64,000 nucleotides of DNA from DASQPR01 sp963831705 (GCA_963831705.1 CAWHRE010000010.1:930001-994000); one strand, 5' to 3'; positions 44,947-53,587 are shown, counted from the first letter of the stretch. The notes: generated by a model not told the origin, from the letters alone. A program made the numbers and translations.

Positions 44947-46181
44947 GAACGCACCTCCGCTACTGGCATGACCAACCGTACTTCGGTACCCGCGCCGATC
45001 TCCGTACGGATCTCCGCGCGACCGCCGTGCCGTTCCATCCGGCCGATGATCGAGCCGCGTACGCCGTGCCGGTCGTCGTTCACGCCATCGAGGTCGAATC
45101 CGACGCCACGGTCTCGAACGAACACGCTCACTTCACTCGGCTCGACCTCGGCGTACAGGGAGACGGTGGCGACCTGCGCGTGCCGCGCCGCGTTGACCAT
45201 CGCCTCGCGAGCTGCGTTCACGAGTGCGGTCATGCCCTCGCTCATCCGTGCCTCACCGACCACGACCGACTCCACCGTGATCGCATACGTGTCCTCGACC
45301 TCCGCTACGGCCTGCTCGATCGCCGCCGCGAACGTCTCGGACGCGACTCCGGTCGGCTTGTAGAGCCAATTGCGCAGCGTACGTTCCTGACCTCGAGCCA
45401 GACGCTGGACCGCCTTCGGGTCGGACGCGTTCCGTTGGATCAACGCGAGCGTGTGCAGCACCTGGTCGTGCACCATCGCGGCGAGTTCGGCCCGCTCGGC
45501 CTCCCGGATCCGCCCGATCCGCTCCTCGCGCAGCTGGGCGAACATCCGCCACAGCACCGGCGCCAAGACCAGCGCCACGCCACCGAGCGCGACGAACGCG
45601 AACAGGATGCTCGCCAGCACGGCCCGGAATCCCGCTCCCGAGATCGGTGCGAACACCGCGATCGTGCCGATGATCCCGACGATGATCAGTGCGCCGCCAC
45701 CGATGAGGCGCAGCACGTACCCGCGACGGTCGCTCTGGTCCACGAACGCGCCGACCCAGGGGGCGCCCGGCACCGCGCGACTCCACCGCCGGCGCTGATC
45801 CGGCTCGGACAGCTGCCAGATCAGGCCGGCGCCACAGGCGATCAACGCGACCAGCCATCCGAGCGGCTGTACCGCGTTTCCGAAGCCGGTCAGTGACCAG
45901 AGCAGCAACACACCGGCAGCCAACGCGACGTACGGCACGAGTTCCACGAGCCTGCGCTGGCGTGGCGGGCCGCCATCCGGCGCGTCCTTGAGCACCGCCC
46001 AGAACACGACATAGAGCAGCGCGCCGATGCCGGTGAACGGCAGCAGGATCACGAACGCGGTTCGAACGAACACGACCGGTACGTGCAGGTGGGTGGCGAG
46101 TCCGGCGGCGACGCCGAGCAGCAGGCGCCGCTCCGGTTCGCGGTACAGGCGACGTACGCCGTCCGCGGGCATATCGGCCAC
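44943..46181 (-). CDS. PspC-domain sensor histidine kinase
   Basis: The kinase has 412 residues. An N-terminal PspC domain (RRLYREPERRLLLGVAAGLA) with its own helix is followed by about four more membrane helices. The dimerisation segment is ERAELAAMVHDQVLHTLALI, with the phospho-acceptor His in MVHDQ (HisKA_3 type). The ATPase domain has NAAREAMVNAARHAQ and VFVRDRGVGFDLDGV. There is no large extracellular domain, so it is an intramembrane-sensing type. The GTG at 46181 follows AGGGAGGA by about five bases; the longer frame has no such site. The start is 170 bases from the divergent PspC-LiaF-like gene. Confidence 0.9.
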   Translation of the reverse strand: MADMPADGVRRLYREPERRLLLGVAAGLATHLHVPVVFVRTAFVILLPFTGIGALLYVVFWAVLKDAPDGGPPRQRRLVELVPYVALAAGVLLLWSLTGFGNAVQPLGWLVALIACGAGLIWQLSEPDQRRRWSRAVPGAPWVGAFVDQSDRRGYVLRLIGGGALIIVGIIGTIAVFAPISGAGFRAVLASILFAFVALGGVALVLAPVLWRMFAQLREERIGRIREAERAELAAMVHDQVLHTLALIQRNASDPKAVQRLARGQERTLRNWLYKPTGVASETFAAAIEQAVAEVEDTYAITVESVVVGEARMSEGMTALVNAAREAMVNAARHAQVATVSLYAEVEPSEVSVFVRDRGVGFDLDGVNDDRHGVRGSIIGRMERHGGRAEIRTEIGAGTEVRLVMPVAEVRS

Positions 46182-46287
46182 CGAGGTCCTCCCTGCTGAT
46201 TGGGGCGTGCGAATCGATAAACCGATACTCACATGGTCGGGAGCGTTCGCACAGGGGGACCACCCCGAGCCGGCGGCCGCATCCGAG

Positions 46288-46315
46288 TCAGGGTTTGCTC
46301 AGGGTCGCCACCTGA
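46288..46315. promoter_or_regulatory. TCAGGGT direct repeats in the kinase/PspC intergenic region
   Basis: TCAGGGT occurs at 46288 and 46299, exactly 11 bases apart, and an inverted ACCTGA follows at 46310. One-turn spacing is typical of response regulator sites. It lies in the 170-base divergent region that both promoters must share. This is a candidate operator for the LuxR-type regulator. Confidence 0.4.
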
Positions 46316-46350
46316 GGCGCACGGCAGCGTACGCACCCGAAGATGGCATT

Positions 46351-48045
46351 ATGACGAACGCTCCGGACGAGCCCGCTGCAACCGAACCGCCTCCCGGTTC
46401 GACAATGCCGCCCGGCACCACCACGCCTCCGAGCAACACTGTGCCTCCGAGCAACACTGTGCCGCCGGGCTCCGCTGTACCGCCGGGCGCAAACCTGCCT
46501 CCGCAGGGACCGGACGCCGGTGGATACGCGACACGGCTCCGGCTCGTCCGCCCGTACGACAACCGCTACATCGCAGGCGTCTGCGGCGCACTCGGCCGGG
46601 CCACGAACACCGACCCGGTGCTGTGGCGGGTCGTGCTGCCGGTGCTCACCCTGTTCAGCGGCATCGGCACGATCATTTACCTGGTCGGCGTCCTGCTGAT
46701 CCCGAGCGTCGGCGACACCGGCTCTCCGGTGGAGGCGCTCGCCGGACGCGGCCAGTCCCGGATGCCGCGTCCGATCGTGATCGCGCTGATCGCGATGACG
46801 TCGCTCCTGGTGATCATCGGTGCGACGAACGGCCACATCATCTGGATCTGGATCCTGTCCGCCATAGCGGTCGCGCTGCTGGCCCTGACCCGTGATGGAG
46901 CGCCGGGCGCGACACCGGCCGGCTGGCCGGCCCCGACGAACTCGCCAAACCAGACGAACTGGCCGACGAATTGGCCGACGTTCCAGCGAGCCGAGAACGG
47001 CTTCACGATGACCTGGCCGACGGCCGCAAACCCGACCGGCCAATCGCCGGCGCCGAACACACCAATGCCCGGCGCGGCGATGCCCGGCTCGGCGATGCCC
47101 GGCTCGGCGATGCCCGGTTCAGCAATGCCTATCGACACCGATGCCGACGCGGACGTGGACGACCACGATCGCGACGATGAGACACTCGCGTCAGCCGATT
47201 CGATTCCAGTGTTGATGACCCACGACCAGTGGCCGTCCGATCCGCCACTGGTACCGGTACCGGATGCCGACGTCCAGGACACGGTCGAGCCTCCGGCCAC
47301 AGTGGGCACTCCGGCATACCAGGAGCCGTTCGCGCCGTTCGGACCGTACGCGGCCGGCTCGGCGTACACCCAGCACTTCCCCGGACTGGCACCGACCACC
47401 CAGGTCTCCCCACCGCCGTTGCGTGGTGCGACCGTTCGGCCGCACTCGCCGGTCCGCCGGATTACCGTGTCCGCGGCGCTACTCGTGGTCGGGTTCCTTG
47501 GCATCATCGACCTGACCGGCCTCCGGGACGTGCCGACGCCGATGTATTTCGCGGCGGCGCTCGCGACGATCGGCATCGGCATGTTCGTCGCATCGTTCTT
47601 CGGTCGCGTACGCGGGCCGATCACGCTCGGCATCCTGCTGACGTTGGGACTGATGGCCACGGCGACGATCGGGGCACTCCCCCGGCCGTACTCGGCGCAG
47701 GACGTTTCGCTCGCTCCGGCCACGGTCGCGGCCGTGCAGACCGATTACGTTCAGCATTACGGCTCGTTCACGCTCGATCTCTCGCGTACGCCGTTCACCG
47801 CCCACGATGCAAAGACGATCAACATCAAGATGAAGTTCGGGCACGTACGGGTGATCCTGCCGCCGTCGACGTACGCATCGGTGAACGCGCACGCCGAAGC
47901 CGGCGACCTGGACGTCGACGGTCAGGGCCACAGCGGACTCAATCCACGCGTGAACACCGTCGTGAACGCAGCCGAACAGGGCCGCAACGGTTCATTGACG
48001 ATCAACATCTCGATTACCGCAGGCGACGTGGAGGTCCGGTCATGA
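46351..48045 (+). CDS. PspC - LiaF-like membrane protein with low-complexity linkers
   Basis: The protein has 564 residues. A Pro/Thr-rich start with PPSNTVPPSNTVPP repeats is followed by a PspC domain (YDNRYIAGVCGALGRATNTD). Two to three helices come next, then a long disordered linker with four MPGSAMPGSA-type repeats and an acidic patch (DTDADADVDDHDRDD). Four more helices (ISAALLV-like) lead to a C-terminal beta domain of LiaF/DUF2154 type: INIKMKFGHVRVILPPSTY and GDLDVDGQGHSG. LiaF-like proteins restrain their cognate kinase; the adjacent PspC-kinase is the likely partner. The end overlaps the next small gene (ATGA). Confidence 0.8.
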   Translation: MTNAPDEPAATEPPPGSTMPPGTTTPPSNTVPPSNTVPPGSAVPPGANLPPQGPDAGGYATRLRLVRPYDNRYIAGVCGALGRATNTDPVLWRVVLPVLTLFSGIGTIIYLVGVLLIPSVGDTGSPVEALAGRGQSRMPRPIVIALIAMTSLLVIIGATNGHIIWIWILSAIAVALLALTRDGAPGATPAGWPAPTNSPNQTNWPTNWPTFQRAENGFTMTWPTAANPTGQSPAPNTPMPGAAMPGSAMPGSAMPGSAMPIDTDADADVDDHDRDDETLASADSIPVLMTHDQWPSDPPLVPVPDADVQDTVEPPATVGTPAYQEPFAPFGPYAAGSAYTQHFPGLAPTTQVSPPPLRGATVRPHSPVRRITVSAALLVVGFLGIIDLTGLRDVPTPMYFAAALATIGIGMFVASFFGRVRGPITLGILLTLGLMATATIGALPRPYSAQDVSLAPATVAAVQTDYVQHYGSFTLDLSRTPFTAHDAKTINIKMKFGHVRVILPPSTYASVNAHAEAGDLDVDGQGHSGLNPRVNTVVNAAEQGRNGSLTINISITAGDVEVRS

Positions 48046-48230
48046 AGAAGGCACATCCGGATACTCCGGCGATGATCTGTGGCCTGATCTTCATCGGCAT
48101 CTCGGGCTGGTGGTTCGTCGCACGTGGCTACGGCTTCGGCCTGTCCAGTCTTGGATTCGTGGCAGCCGGGCTGCTGATCCTGCTCGGCGTCGCGGGTATC
48201 GCGAGCGCGTTGCGCAAGAGCCGTGATTGA
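48042..48230 (+). CDS. Small two-helix membrane protein
   Basis: This is a 62-residue protein with two hydrophobic helices (MICGLIFIGISGWWFVA and LGFVAAGLLILLGVAGIA) and short basic ends. It overlaps the PspC-LiaF-like gene by four bases (ATGA), so it is produced with it and is probably a partner in the same envelope-stress unit. No family name comes to mind. Confidence 0.75.
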   Translation: MKKAHPDTPAMICGLIFIGISGWWFVARGYGFGLSSLGFVAAGLLILLGVAGIASALRKSRD

Positions 48231-48252
48231 GCAGAGCACTATGCTGGGCGGC

Positions 48253-49503
48253 GTGACCGCATCGCAGAACCGAGCCATCGTGCCCACTCCGACCACCGCT
48301 CCCCTCGGGGAACGCGCGGTCGCCGCGCTGATGACCGAATTCAGCCGCCACAACGGTCCTAAATCCGGCCTTTTGATCGGCGTGGTGCCCGGATCCCCGG
48401 CGCTGGCCGCCGCACTCGACGCGCTGCTGCCGGACGATCAGTTGACCGTGACCACGACCGCGTCCGCCGCGGTTGCGGTGCGCGAGGAGATCGCGGCACA
48501 CGGCGATTGGCTGGCCCAGCGGGTACGGGTCACCGAATCGCTCGCCGAGGTCGACCCGGCCGACGTAGTGATCTTCGCGGAGCCGCTCACCGGTTCGGCG
48601 GAGGCGACTCGGGCGCTGATCGACAACGTCAGCAAGCACCTCACCGAGGGCGCTGTGTTGACCGTGGCGACGATTGCGGCGCCAGGGCTGTCCGACGGTG
48701 CAACCGCCGAGATGATGCGCCAGTCGTCGTTCTACGGCGTCGGAACCGACCTCGTGATCCGGAATCGGCCGCCGCTGCGCGTACACCGGCTTCGGTTCGG
48801 TGCCGCGCCGGCGGCGCTTGCCGCCCGGCTGAAGCCGGCGCTCCGCCCGTCCAGCGTTCCGTTGTCCGGCTCGATGAACATCGACTCGAACGGCGTCGCC
48901 GCCGCCGGGATCGCACTCGGCCTCGCGGTCACCGCGCGAGTGACTCGACCGAATTCGAGGCTGTGGCTGCTCCCGGCGCTGATGGCCGGGCCGGTCGCGG
49001 CGTTCTTCCGCGACCCAGAGCGCGCCATCCCGCAGGACGACCAGGACATCGTGGCCGCGAGCGACGGCAAGGTGCTCTCGGTCGAGCGATTTGTCGATAC
49101 CCGCCTGGGCGACGATGAGTTCTTGCGGATCGCCGTGTTCCTGTCGGTGCTCGACGTGCATGTGAACCGCACGCCAGTGGCCGGCCGGGTGGCCGATTAC
49201 TTCGTCGAGGACGGCGGCTTCGCCGCGGCGATGAAGCCGGAGGCGGAACACAATGTCGCCGCGTACACGGTGCTGGACACCGAGCACGGCACGGTCGTGG
49301 TGGCACAGCGAACCGGCCTGATCGCGCGGCGGATCGTCCAGCGCGCGCCGATCGGCTCGATGCTCGCGAAGGGCGAACGCTTCGGGCTGATCCGGTTCGG
49401 ATCCCGCACCGACGTCTACCTGCCGGCCGCCGCCGCCGACGCCCTGGTGGCACCGGGTGACAAGGTCAAGGGCGGCAGTACGGTCATCGCTCGCTGGCGC
49501 TGA
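48253..49503 (+). CDS. psd: Phosphatidylserine decarboxylase with N-terminal methyltransferase-like domain
   Basis: The protein has 416 residues. The C-terminal 220 residues are a Psd proenzyme: AASDGKVLSVERF (Asp), FLSVLDVHVNRTPVAG (His) and GLIRFGSRTDVYLP, where the Ser becomes the pyruvoyl group. It makes phosphatidylethanolamine. The N-terminal 190 residues look like a degenerate Rossmann methyltransferase: LLIGVVPGSPALAAALDALL, PADVVIFAEPLTGSAEATRA and GAVLTVATIAAPGLSD. This part is unusual for Psd. The GTG at 48253 lies seven bases after TATGCT, which suggests a leaderless message. pssA, which makes its substrate, lies 1 kb away on the other strand. Confidence 0.87.
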   Translation: MTASQNRAIVPTPTTAPLGERAVAALMTEFSRHNGPKSGLLIGVVPGSPALAAALDALLPDDQLTVTTTASAAVAVREEIAAHGDWLAQRVRVTESLAEVDPADVVIFAEPLTGSAEATRALIDNVSKHLTEGAVLTVATIAAPGLSDGATAEMMRQSSFYGVGTDLVIRNRPPLRVHRLRFGAAPAALAARLKPALRPSSVPLSGSMNIDSNGVAAAGIALGLAVTARVTRPNSRLWLLPALMAGPVAAFFRDPERAIPQDDQDIVAASDGKVLSVERFVDTRLGDDEFLRIAVFLSVLDVHVNRTPVAGRVADYFVEDGGFAAAMKPEAEHNVAAYTVLDTEHGTVVVAQRTGLIARRIVQRAPIGSMLAKGERFGLIRFGSRTDVYLPAAAADALVAPGDKVKGGSTVIARWR

Positions 49504-49522
49504 CCCCGTCCCCAAAACGTCT

Positions 49523-49595
49523 AAGTTGATCCTGGAGTTGGTCGTCGCTCGCCTCGGAGCCCGCGTTCAGCTTTTCTGACTCCAGGATCAACTTT
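49523..49595. repeat. Palindromic repeat, family 1 arms with a different core
   Basis: AAGTTGATCCTGGAGTTGG and, inverted, TGACTCCAGGATCAACTTT match the family 1 arms. The 35-base core (CGTCGCTCGCCTCGGAGCCC and on) is unlike the other three copies. So the arms move or are conserved independently of the core. It begins 19 bases after the psd stop. Confidence 0.85.
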
Positions 49596-49664
49596 GGTTT
49601 TTCTCCGGATACGCGGCGTCACGCTGCGGCATGCTCGGGTCATGGGTGATCTGGAACGGGCACG

Positions 49665-50207
49665 ATGAGCCCTCGGCGGCTTGGTGAGCTCACCCGCCGG
49701 GAACGCCGTCGCGCCATGGCGTTGACGCTTATCAGGTGCCTCATCGCGACGGCCGTCATCTTCGGCATCTACTTTGTCCTGCCGTTGAACGGCGGCCGCG
49801 CCGACACCGGCGAACTCTTCCGCCTGGCGATCGGCATCGTCGTCTTTGCCGTCGTATTGACACTGAACACCCGCAGCATCATGCGCGCGGATCTCCCCCA
49901 GCTCCGAGCCGTCGAGGCGGTCGCGGTCGCGATTCCGCTGTTCCTGGCGGTCTTCGCGGCCAGTTACGTTTCGCTGGCGTACGCCCATCCGGACAGCTTC
50001 AACGTGCCACTGGACCGGAGCACCGGCCTCTACTTCGCGATCGTCACGCTCGGCACGGTCGGGTACGGCGACGTGGTCCCGAAGTCGGATTTCGCCCGGC
50101 TGCTCGTCAGTCTGCAAATCCTCGTGGACCTCGCCCTTCTCGCGCTGATTGTCCGCGTCGTCGTCGGAGCAGCCCGCAAGACTCTGGGTGGCAACCCGCG
50201 GGCATGA
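49665..50207 (+). CDS. Two-pore-helix potassium channel-like protein
   Basis: The protein has 180 residues. A basic start is followed by two helices (TLIRCLIATAVIFGIYFVL and LFRLAIGIVVFAVVLTL), a third (AVAVAIPLFLAVFAASYVSL), a re-entrant pore segment and a last helix (ARLLVSLQILVDLALLALIV). The selectivity filter TLGTVGYGDVVP is the K+ channel signature TVGYG. It has no large cytoplasmic ligand domain. Such channels are tetramers with the Ion_trans_2 pore; here an extra helix pair precedes it. It lies between psd and pssA but transcribed with psd's direction. Confidence 0.88.
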   Translation: MSPRRLGELTRRERRRAMALTLIRCLIATAVIFGIYFVLPLNGGRADTGELFRLAIGIVVFAVVLTLNTRSIMRADLPQLRAVEAVAVAIPLFLAVFAASYVSLAYAHPDSFNVPLDRSTGLYFAIVTLGTVGYGDVVPKSDFARLLVSLQILVDLALLALIVRVVVGAARKTLGGNPRA

Positions 50208-50210
50208 GAG

Positions 50211-50295
50211 TTGATCGCGAACCTTGGAAGCCCGAGTCCCTCAAATCGCCATGATCGCAGCACTGGACTTCCACCCACGCCAAGATTCGCGATCA
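50211..50295. repeat. Palindromic repeat, family 2, copy 2
   Basis: TTGATCGCGAACCTTGG at 50211-50227 pairs with CCAAGATTCGCGATCA at 50280-50295. The interior (ATGATCGCAGCACTGGAC and CACGCCAAG) aligns with the element at 23134-23217. It begins four bases after the channel stop codon. Confidence 0.8.
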
Positions 50296-50330
50296 TGGCG
50301 GCATCCGCGTGCGCCCTGGAACGTCGAAAT

Positions 50331-50358
50331 GCCCCGCCTGGCGTAGGCCAGACGGGGC
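50331..50358 (-). terminator. Terminator hairpin of pssA
   Basis: GCCCCGCCTGGC and GCCAGACGGGGC form a 12-bp stem with one mismatch and a four-base loop, 14 bases after the pssA stop on the minus strand. Confidence 0.75.
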
Positions 50359-50372
50359 GCTTCAGAGCGAAA

Positions 50373-51329
50373 TCAGGCGGCGCGGATTCCGCCTCGGCGA
50401 GCGCCGCTGCGCTGACGCAGCCACAGCAGCGGGCCGCTGACCAGGTAGACCGCGACCAGCAACGCGAACGTCACCTGCGGCGCGATGAACAGCCCGACGA
50501 CCGGTACGACCCAGAGCCAGACCGGCAGCTTCACGAGCCGGCCCACCTTCGCGTACGGGAAGCCGGACACCATTGCGATCGCGAGCAACGCGATCCCGGC
50601 GACCGCGACCGCGGCCGGCAGCCGTAGTCCGATCAGCACCGCGACGCCCATCACGGCCGCCGTCATCGTGGTCGGGACGCCGCAGAAGAAGCGACCGTCC
50701 TTCGGCGAGACGTTGAACCGAGCAAGCCGAATCGCAGCGCCGGCGGCGACCATGCCGCAGGCCACCGCGATGAATGCGGCCGGCGCGCGACCGTGCAACG
50801 ACGCGTACACCACGACCGGAGCGGCCATGCCGAACGAGCACATGTCGGCCAGCGAGTCCATCTGGGCACCGAACGGGCTCGCGACGCCCAGCTTGCGGGC
50901 CAGCGCGCCGTCCAGACCGTCGAAGACCACGCAGCCGACGAGGAGGGCGGCAGCGATGCGGGGATCGCCGTGCATGCTGAGCAAGATCGCGCTCAGGCCG
51001 AGCATCAGGCTCGCGATCGTGCAGCCGTTCGCGACGCCGAACTTCACCCGGCGCGACATCGTCTTGTCGCCCGGCAGCAGCGGGATCGTGCGTGGCACAC
51101 CGCGCTTCGTCGTCGGCCGAGTCGTCGAAGATGCGGTGGTAGCGGCACCGGTCGGTGCCGGGCTGACCGGAATCACCGAGTCCAGCAGGTCACGACGCTC
51201 GGGGCGGAACCGAACGTAACGGCGCCGAGGGACGTCCAGGCCAGACGGGGCCTGCAGCGTCGCCGACGAGGACATGCCGGATGCGGTCAGATCGGTGGCG
51301 GTGTGACGTCGGCGGACAACTCGTGTCAT
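50373..51329 (-). CDS. pssA: CDP-diacylglycerol-serine O-phosphatidyltransferase
   Basis: PssA joins CDP-diacylglycerol and serine to phosphatidylserine, the substrate of Psd encoded nearby. The CDP-alcohol phosphotransferase motif is split over VVFDGLDGALARKLG and FGAQMDSLADMCSFG, giving DGxxAR(x)nGxxxDxxxD. About eight helices follow from KFGVANGCTIASLMLG. The N-terminal 90 residues are Arg/Ser/Thr-rich and probably cytoplasmic. The start is uncertain: ATG at 51329 overlaps the stop of a small upstream frame (TGATG); 51275 is another option. The 72 codons further upstream in frame have no support. Confidence 0.88.
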   Translation of the reverse strand: MTRVVRRRHTATDLTASGMSSSATLQAPSGLDVPRRRYVRFRPERRDLLDSVIPVSPAPTGAATTASSTTRPTTKRGVPRTIPLLPGDKTMSRRVKFGVANGCTIASLMLGLSAILLSMHGDPRIAAALLVGCVVFDGLDGALARKLGVASPFGAQMDSLADMCSFGMAAPVVVYASLHGRAPAAFIAVACGMVAAGAAIRLARFNVSPKDGRFFCGVPTTMTAAVMGVAVLIGLRLPAAVAVAGIALLAIAMVSGFPYAKVGRLVKLPVWLWVVPVVGLFIAPQVTFALLVAVYLVSGPLLWLRQRSGARRGGIRAA

Positions 51330-51604
51330 CAACGCTCGACGGGCCATCGTTCCGCTTCGCCGCAGACCACCGGTCCAGCGGCGGCCAGCAGGTCGAGGGC
51401 TGTCATTCGTACGCCGGCGCCATGGGGCTCTCGGCACATTTCCTCCATCAGGAACACGGTCAGACCGGTTCCAAGATCGGTTGTCGTCGTATCCATCCAA
51501 CGGCATGGGCTGCCGAACGGTTCGCGGCCTACACGATCGCATACTGAGCCCGTGCTTGGCGATGCCAGCCGCGAAGTCGGTCTCTTACGCATCGTCACGA
51601 ACAC
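51329..51604 (-). CDS. Possible small gene upstream of pssA
   Basis: A 91-codon frame ends LDLLAAAGPVVCGEAERWPV and its stop overlaps the pssA ATG by one base. A good promoter stands ten bases before its first codon. The N-terminal half has basic and polar residues; the segment LGTGLTVFLMEEMCREPHGA is the only hydrophobic part. No family is recognised, and coding potential is only moderate. If not translated, this stretch is the 5' leader of pssA. Confidence 0.35.
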   Translation of the reverse strand: MFVTMRKRPTSRLASPSTGSVCDRVGREPFGSPCRWMDTTTTDLGTGLTVFLMEEMCREPHGAGVRMTALDLLAAAGPVVCGEAERWPVER

Positions 51605-51615
51605 GGTCGGCCTCT

Positions 51616-51643
51616 ATTGTACGGGAGCTGAACGTCCCGGGAA
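51616..51643 (-). promoter_or_regulatory. Promoter upstream of the pssA unit
   Basis: On the minus strand TTCCCG (51638-51643), a 16-base spacer and TACAAT (51616-51621) are followed by GTG codons. TACAAT is one of the closest -10 matches in the window. Confidence 0.5.
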
Positions 51644-51661
51644 CTAGGTGTGATTGAGGCA

Positions 51662-52564
51662 TCAGGGGCAGTATTCGGAGATTACCGTCTTCGCAAACCG
51701 GTTCAGGTTCAAACCACGCAGATCATCCCTGGTAAACCACGCTACGGCGTCGGTCGAGCCGCCACGATCATGAACGATCGGATCGGTCGGCGTGCCCACG
51801 ATCACACGAAAGACTGACCTTACGGTGTGCCAGTCGATCGATCTCTTCTCCGGCCCGTACGCGGTCGGGTTGTGCAGATGCTCGATCAGAATCAGATCAC
51901 CGACCGTGCCGATTTGTCCGGTTTCTTCGACGAGTTCACGGGCGAGACCCTCGGTAGCGCTCTCGCCGAAGTCCGTGCCGCCGCCGGGCAGGTGCCACGT
52001 ACCCGCTCCGGGGTATCCGGGCGCGATCCGGGTCAGCAGGATGCGGCCGGCCGGGTCGGTGGCCAGCCCGTACGCGGCGAACCGCTGGACGTGCGTGACC
52101 GCGCTCCGATCGATTGGTTCGGCTGCGGCGATCTCGGCTGCCGTGGCGATCCGGTCGGGCGGCTCAAAGACTTCCACGCCGAGAAAAGAAGCGGTCCAAC
52201 CCATCAGCGGATATCCGGACGGATCGTCAATCCACGCGGCCGCGTCGGTGGACCCGGACGGCTCGTCTCGCAGCACGCCCCCGGCCACCGTTACGTCGAA
52301 CACGATCCGATCGAGATGGACGATTTGATCCTTCTCGGGGAGCGGAAAGAAGTCCGTCCGCAGCCCGTGTACGCGCGAAATCGCGACCTTGAGACCGGTC
52401 TCCTCGGCGAACTCGCGAGCAAGCGCCCGGACCGGATCCTCACCATGCCCGACGCCACCGCCGGGGAGCTGCCAGAAGCCCCCCGCAGACTGCCGGACCA
52501 GCAGAGTTCGACCCGAATCGTCCCGGCAGATGCCGTAGACACCCACTCTCCGGCGCTGCTTCAT
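51662..52564 (-). CDS. Protein with two Nudix hydrolase domains (paralogue 1)
   Basis: The protein has 300 residues with two complete Nudix boxes. Box one is GGVGHGEDPVRALAREFAEE near residue 38. Box two is GGTDFGESATEGLARELVEE near residue 195. Both keep the Gx5Ex7REUxEE glutamates. Nudix enzymes hydrolyse nucleoside diphosphates linked to another group; the substrates are unknown. The second half contains HVQRFAAYGLATDPAGRILL, which also occurs in the neighbouring paralogue. It starts 12 bases after the paralogue's stop, so the genes are co-transcribed. Confidence 0.85.
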   Translation of the reverse strand: MKQRRRVGVYGICRDDSGRTLLVRQSAGGFWQLPGGGVGHGEDPVRALAREFAEETGLKVAISRVHGLRTDFFPLPEKDQIVHLDRIVFDVTVAGGVLRDEPSGSTDAAAWIDDPSGYPLMGWTASFLGVEVFEPPDRIATAAEIAAAEPIDRSAVTHVQRFAAYGLATDPAGRILLTRIAPGYPGAGTWHLPGGGTDFGESATEGLARELVEETGQIGTVGDLILIEHLHNPTAYGPEKRSIDWHTVRSVFRVIVGTPTDPIVHDRGGSTDAVAWFTRDDLRGLNLNRFAKTVISEYCP

Positions 52565-52576
52565 CTCAAGATGATC

Positions 52577-53587
52577 TCAGCCGGAACGGCGGCTCGCACC
52601 GGGTGCCCGCCGAGCGCGCGGAATCGATGCCGTACCGGTGCCGGATCCGAGCGAAGAAGCGGCGGCAGCGAGAGCGTCGGCGGTCACCTCGGTCACGTCG
52701 TCGGCGCGATCGAGGGCCGCCACCTCGGCCGGGGTGAACCAGCGGGCCCCGAGCGTCGAGCCACCCTGATCGTGCACCGTCGGAATGCTCGGCTCGGCGA
52801 CCTTGACCAGATAAAACACGCGTACGCCGTGCCAATCGATCGGATAGCCCTCCGGCCCGATCTGGGCGGCGTCCCGGTGGCTGGCGGCGCCGAGCAACTC
52901 CCCGATTACGCCGACCTGCCCGGTCTCCTCGACGAGTTCGCGTAGCAAGGCCGGCGCCGGCGACTCGCCATAGTCCGTTCCACCGCCGGGCAGGTGCCAG
53001 CGCCCGGCGCCCGGATAGCCCGGGGCGACCTCGGTGAGCAGGATGTTTCCGTCCGAGTCGGTGGCCACTGCGTACGCGGCGAATCGCTGCGCCTCGTGCA
53101 ATCCGTCCGGCCCGCGGACCGCGTGGAATGACGGGAGGTCCGGCGGTTCGTCCGGCACCAGGTCCGCGTGCGACTGCGGAAGATCAACAGCGACTGCGGT
53201 AAATGGGCGTACGGGCAGCTCGGCCGCTTCTTCGAGGGTCACCAAACGGGCCAGATCGGTCTGCTGGCCGAAGCGCTCGATAATCTGCCCGCCTCGGATC
53301 CGGACGCGATAGATCAGCCGATCGGTGTGGATCGTGATGTCCCGCTCGGGCAGCGCCCGGATGTCGGCGCGGACATCGATCAACTCGGTCACCGCCACGG
53401 ACAGGCCGGTCTCGGCGGCAGTTTCGCGTACCACCGTGGTTTCCGGATTTTCGCCGTGCTTGACCGCACCACCCGGTAGCGACCAGATCCCCGGCGTGCC
53501 GGATGCCGGGCTGGCGCGGACCAGCAGAATTTTGTCTTTTTCGTCCTGATAAAGTCCGTATGCGGCAACTCGCCGGAGTGGTTCCAC
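52577..53587 (-). CDS. Protein with two Nudix hydrolase domains (paralogue 2)
   Basis: The protein has 336 residues. Box one, GGAVKHGENPETTVVRETAA ending ETGL, has Ala in place of one metal-binding Glu of REUxEE, so the first domain may be weak or inactive. Box two, GGTDYGESPAPALLRELVEE, is intact. Between them lies AQRFAAYAVATDSDGNILLT, matching the sister gene. The C-terminal 35 residues are Ala/Ser/Arg-rich and probably disordered. The GTG start has GAGGTAGG upstream. The two genes arose by tandem duplication of a two-domain protein, giving four Nudix domains in one operon. Confidence 0.83.
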   Translation of the reverse strand: MEPLRRVAAYGLYQDEKDKILLVRASPASGTPGIWSLPGGAVKHGENPETTVVRETAAETGLSVAVTELIDVRADIRALPERDITIHTDRLIYRVRIRGGQIIERFGQQTDLARLVTLEEAAELPVRPFTAVAVDLPQSHADLVPDEPPDLPSFHAVRGPDGLHEAQRFAAYAVATDSDGNILLTEVAPGYPGAGRWHLPGGGTDYGESPAPALLRELVEETGQVGVIGELLGAASHRDAAQIGPEGYPIDWHGVRVFYLVKVAEPSIPTVHDQGGSTLGARWFTPAEVAALDRADDVTEVTADALAAAASSLGSGTGTASIPRARRAPGASRRSG

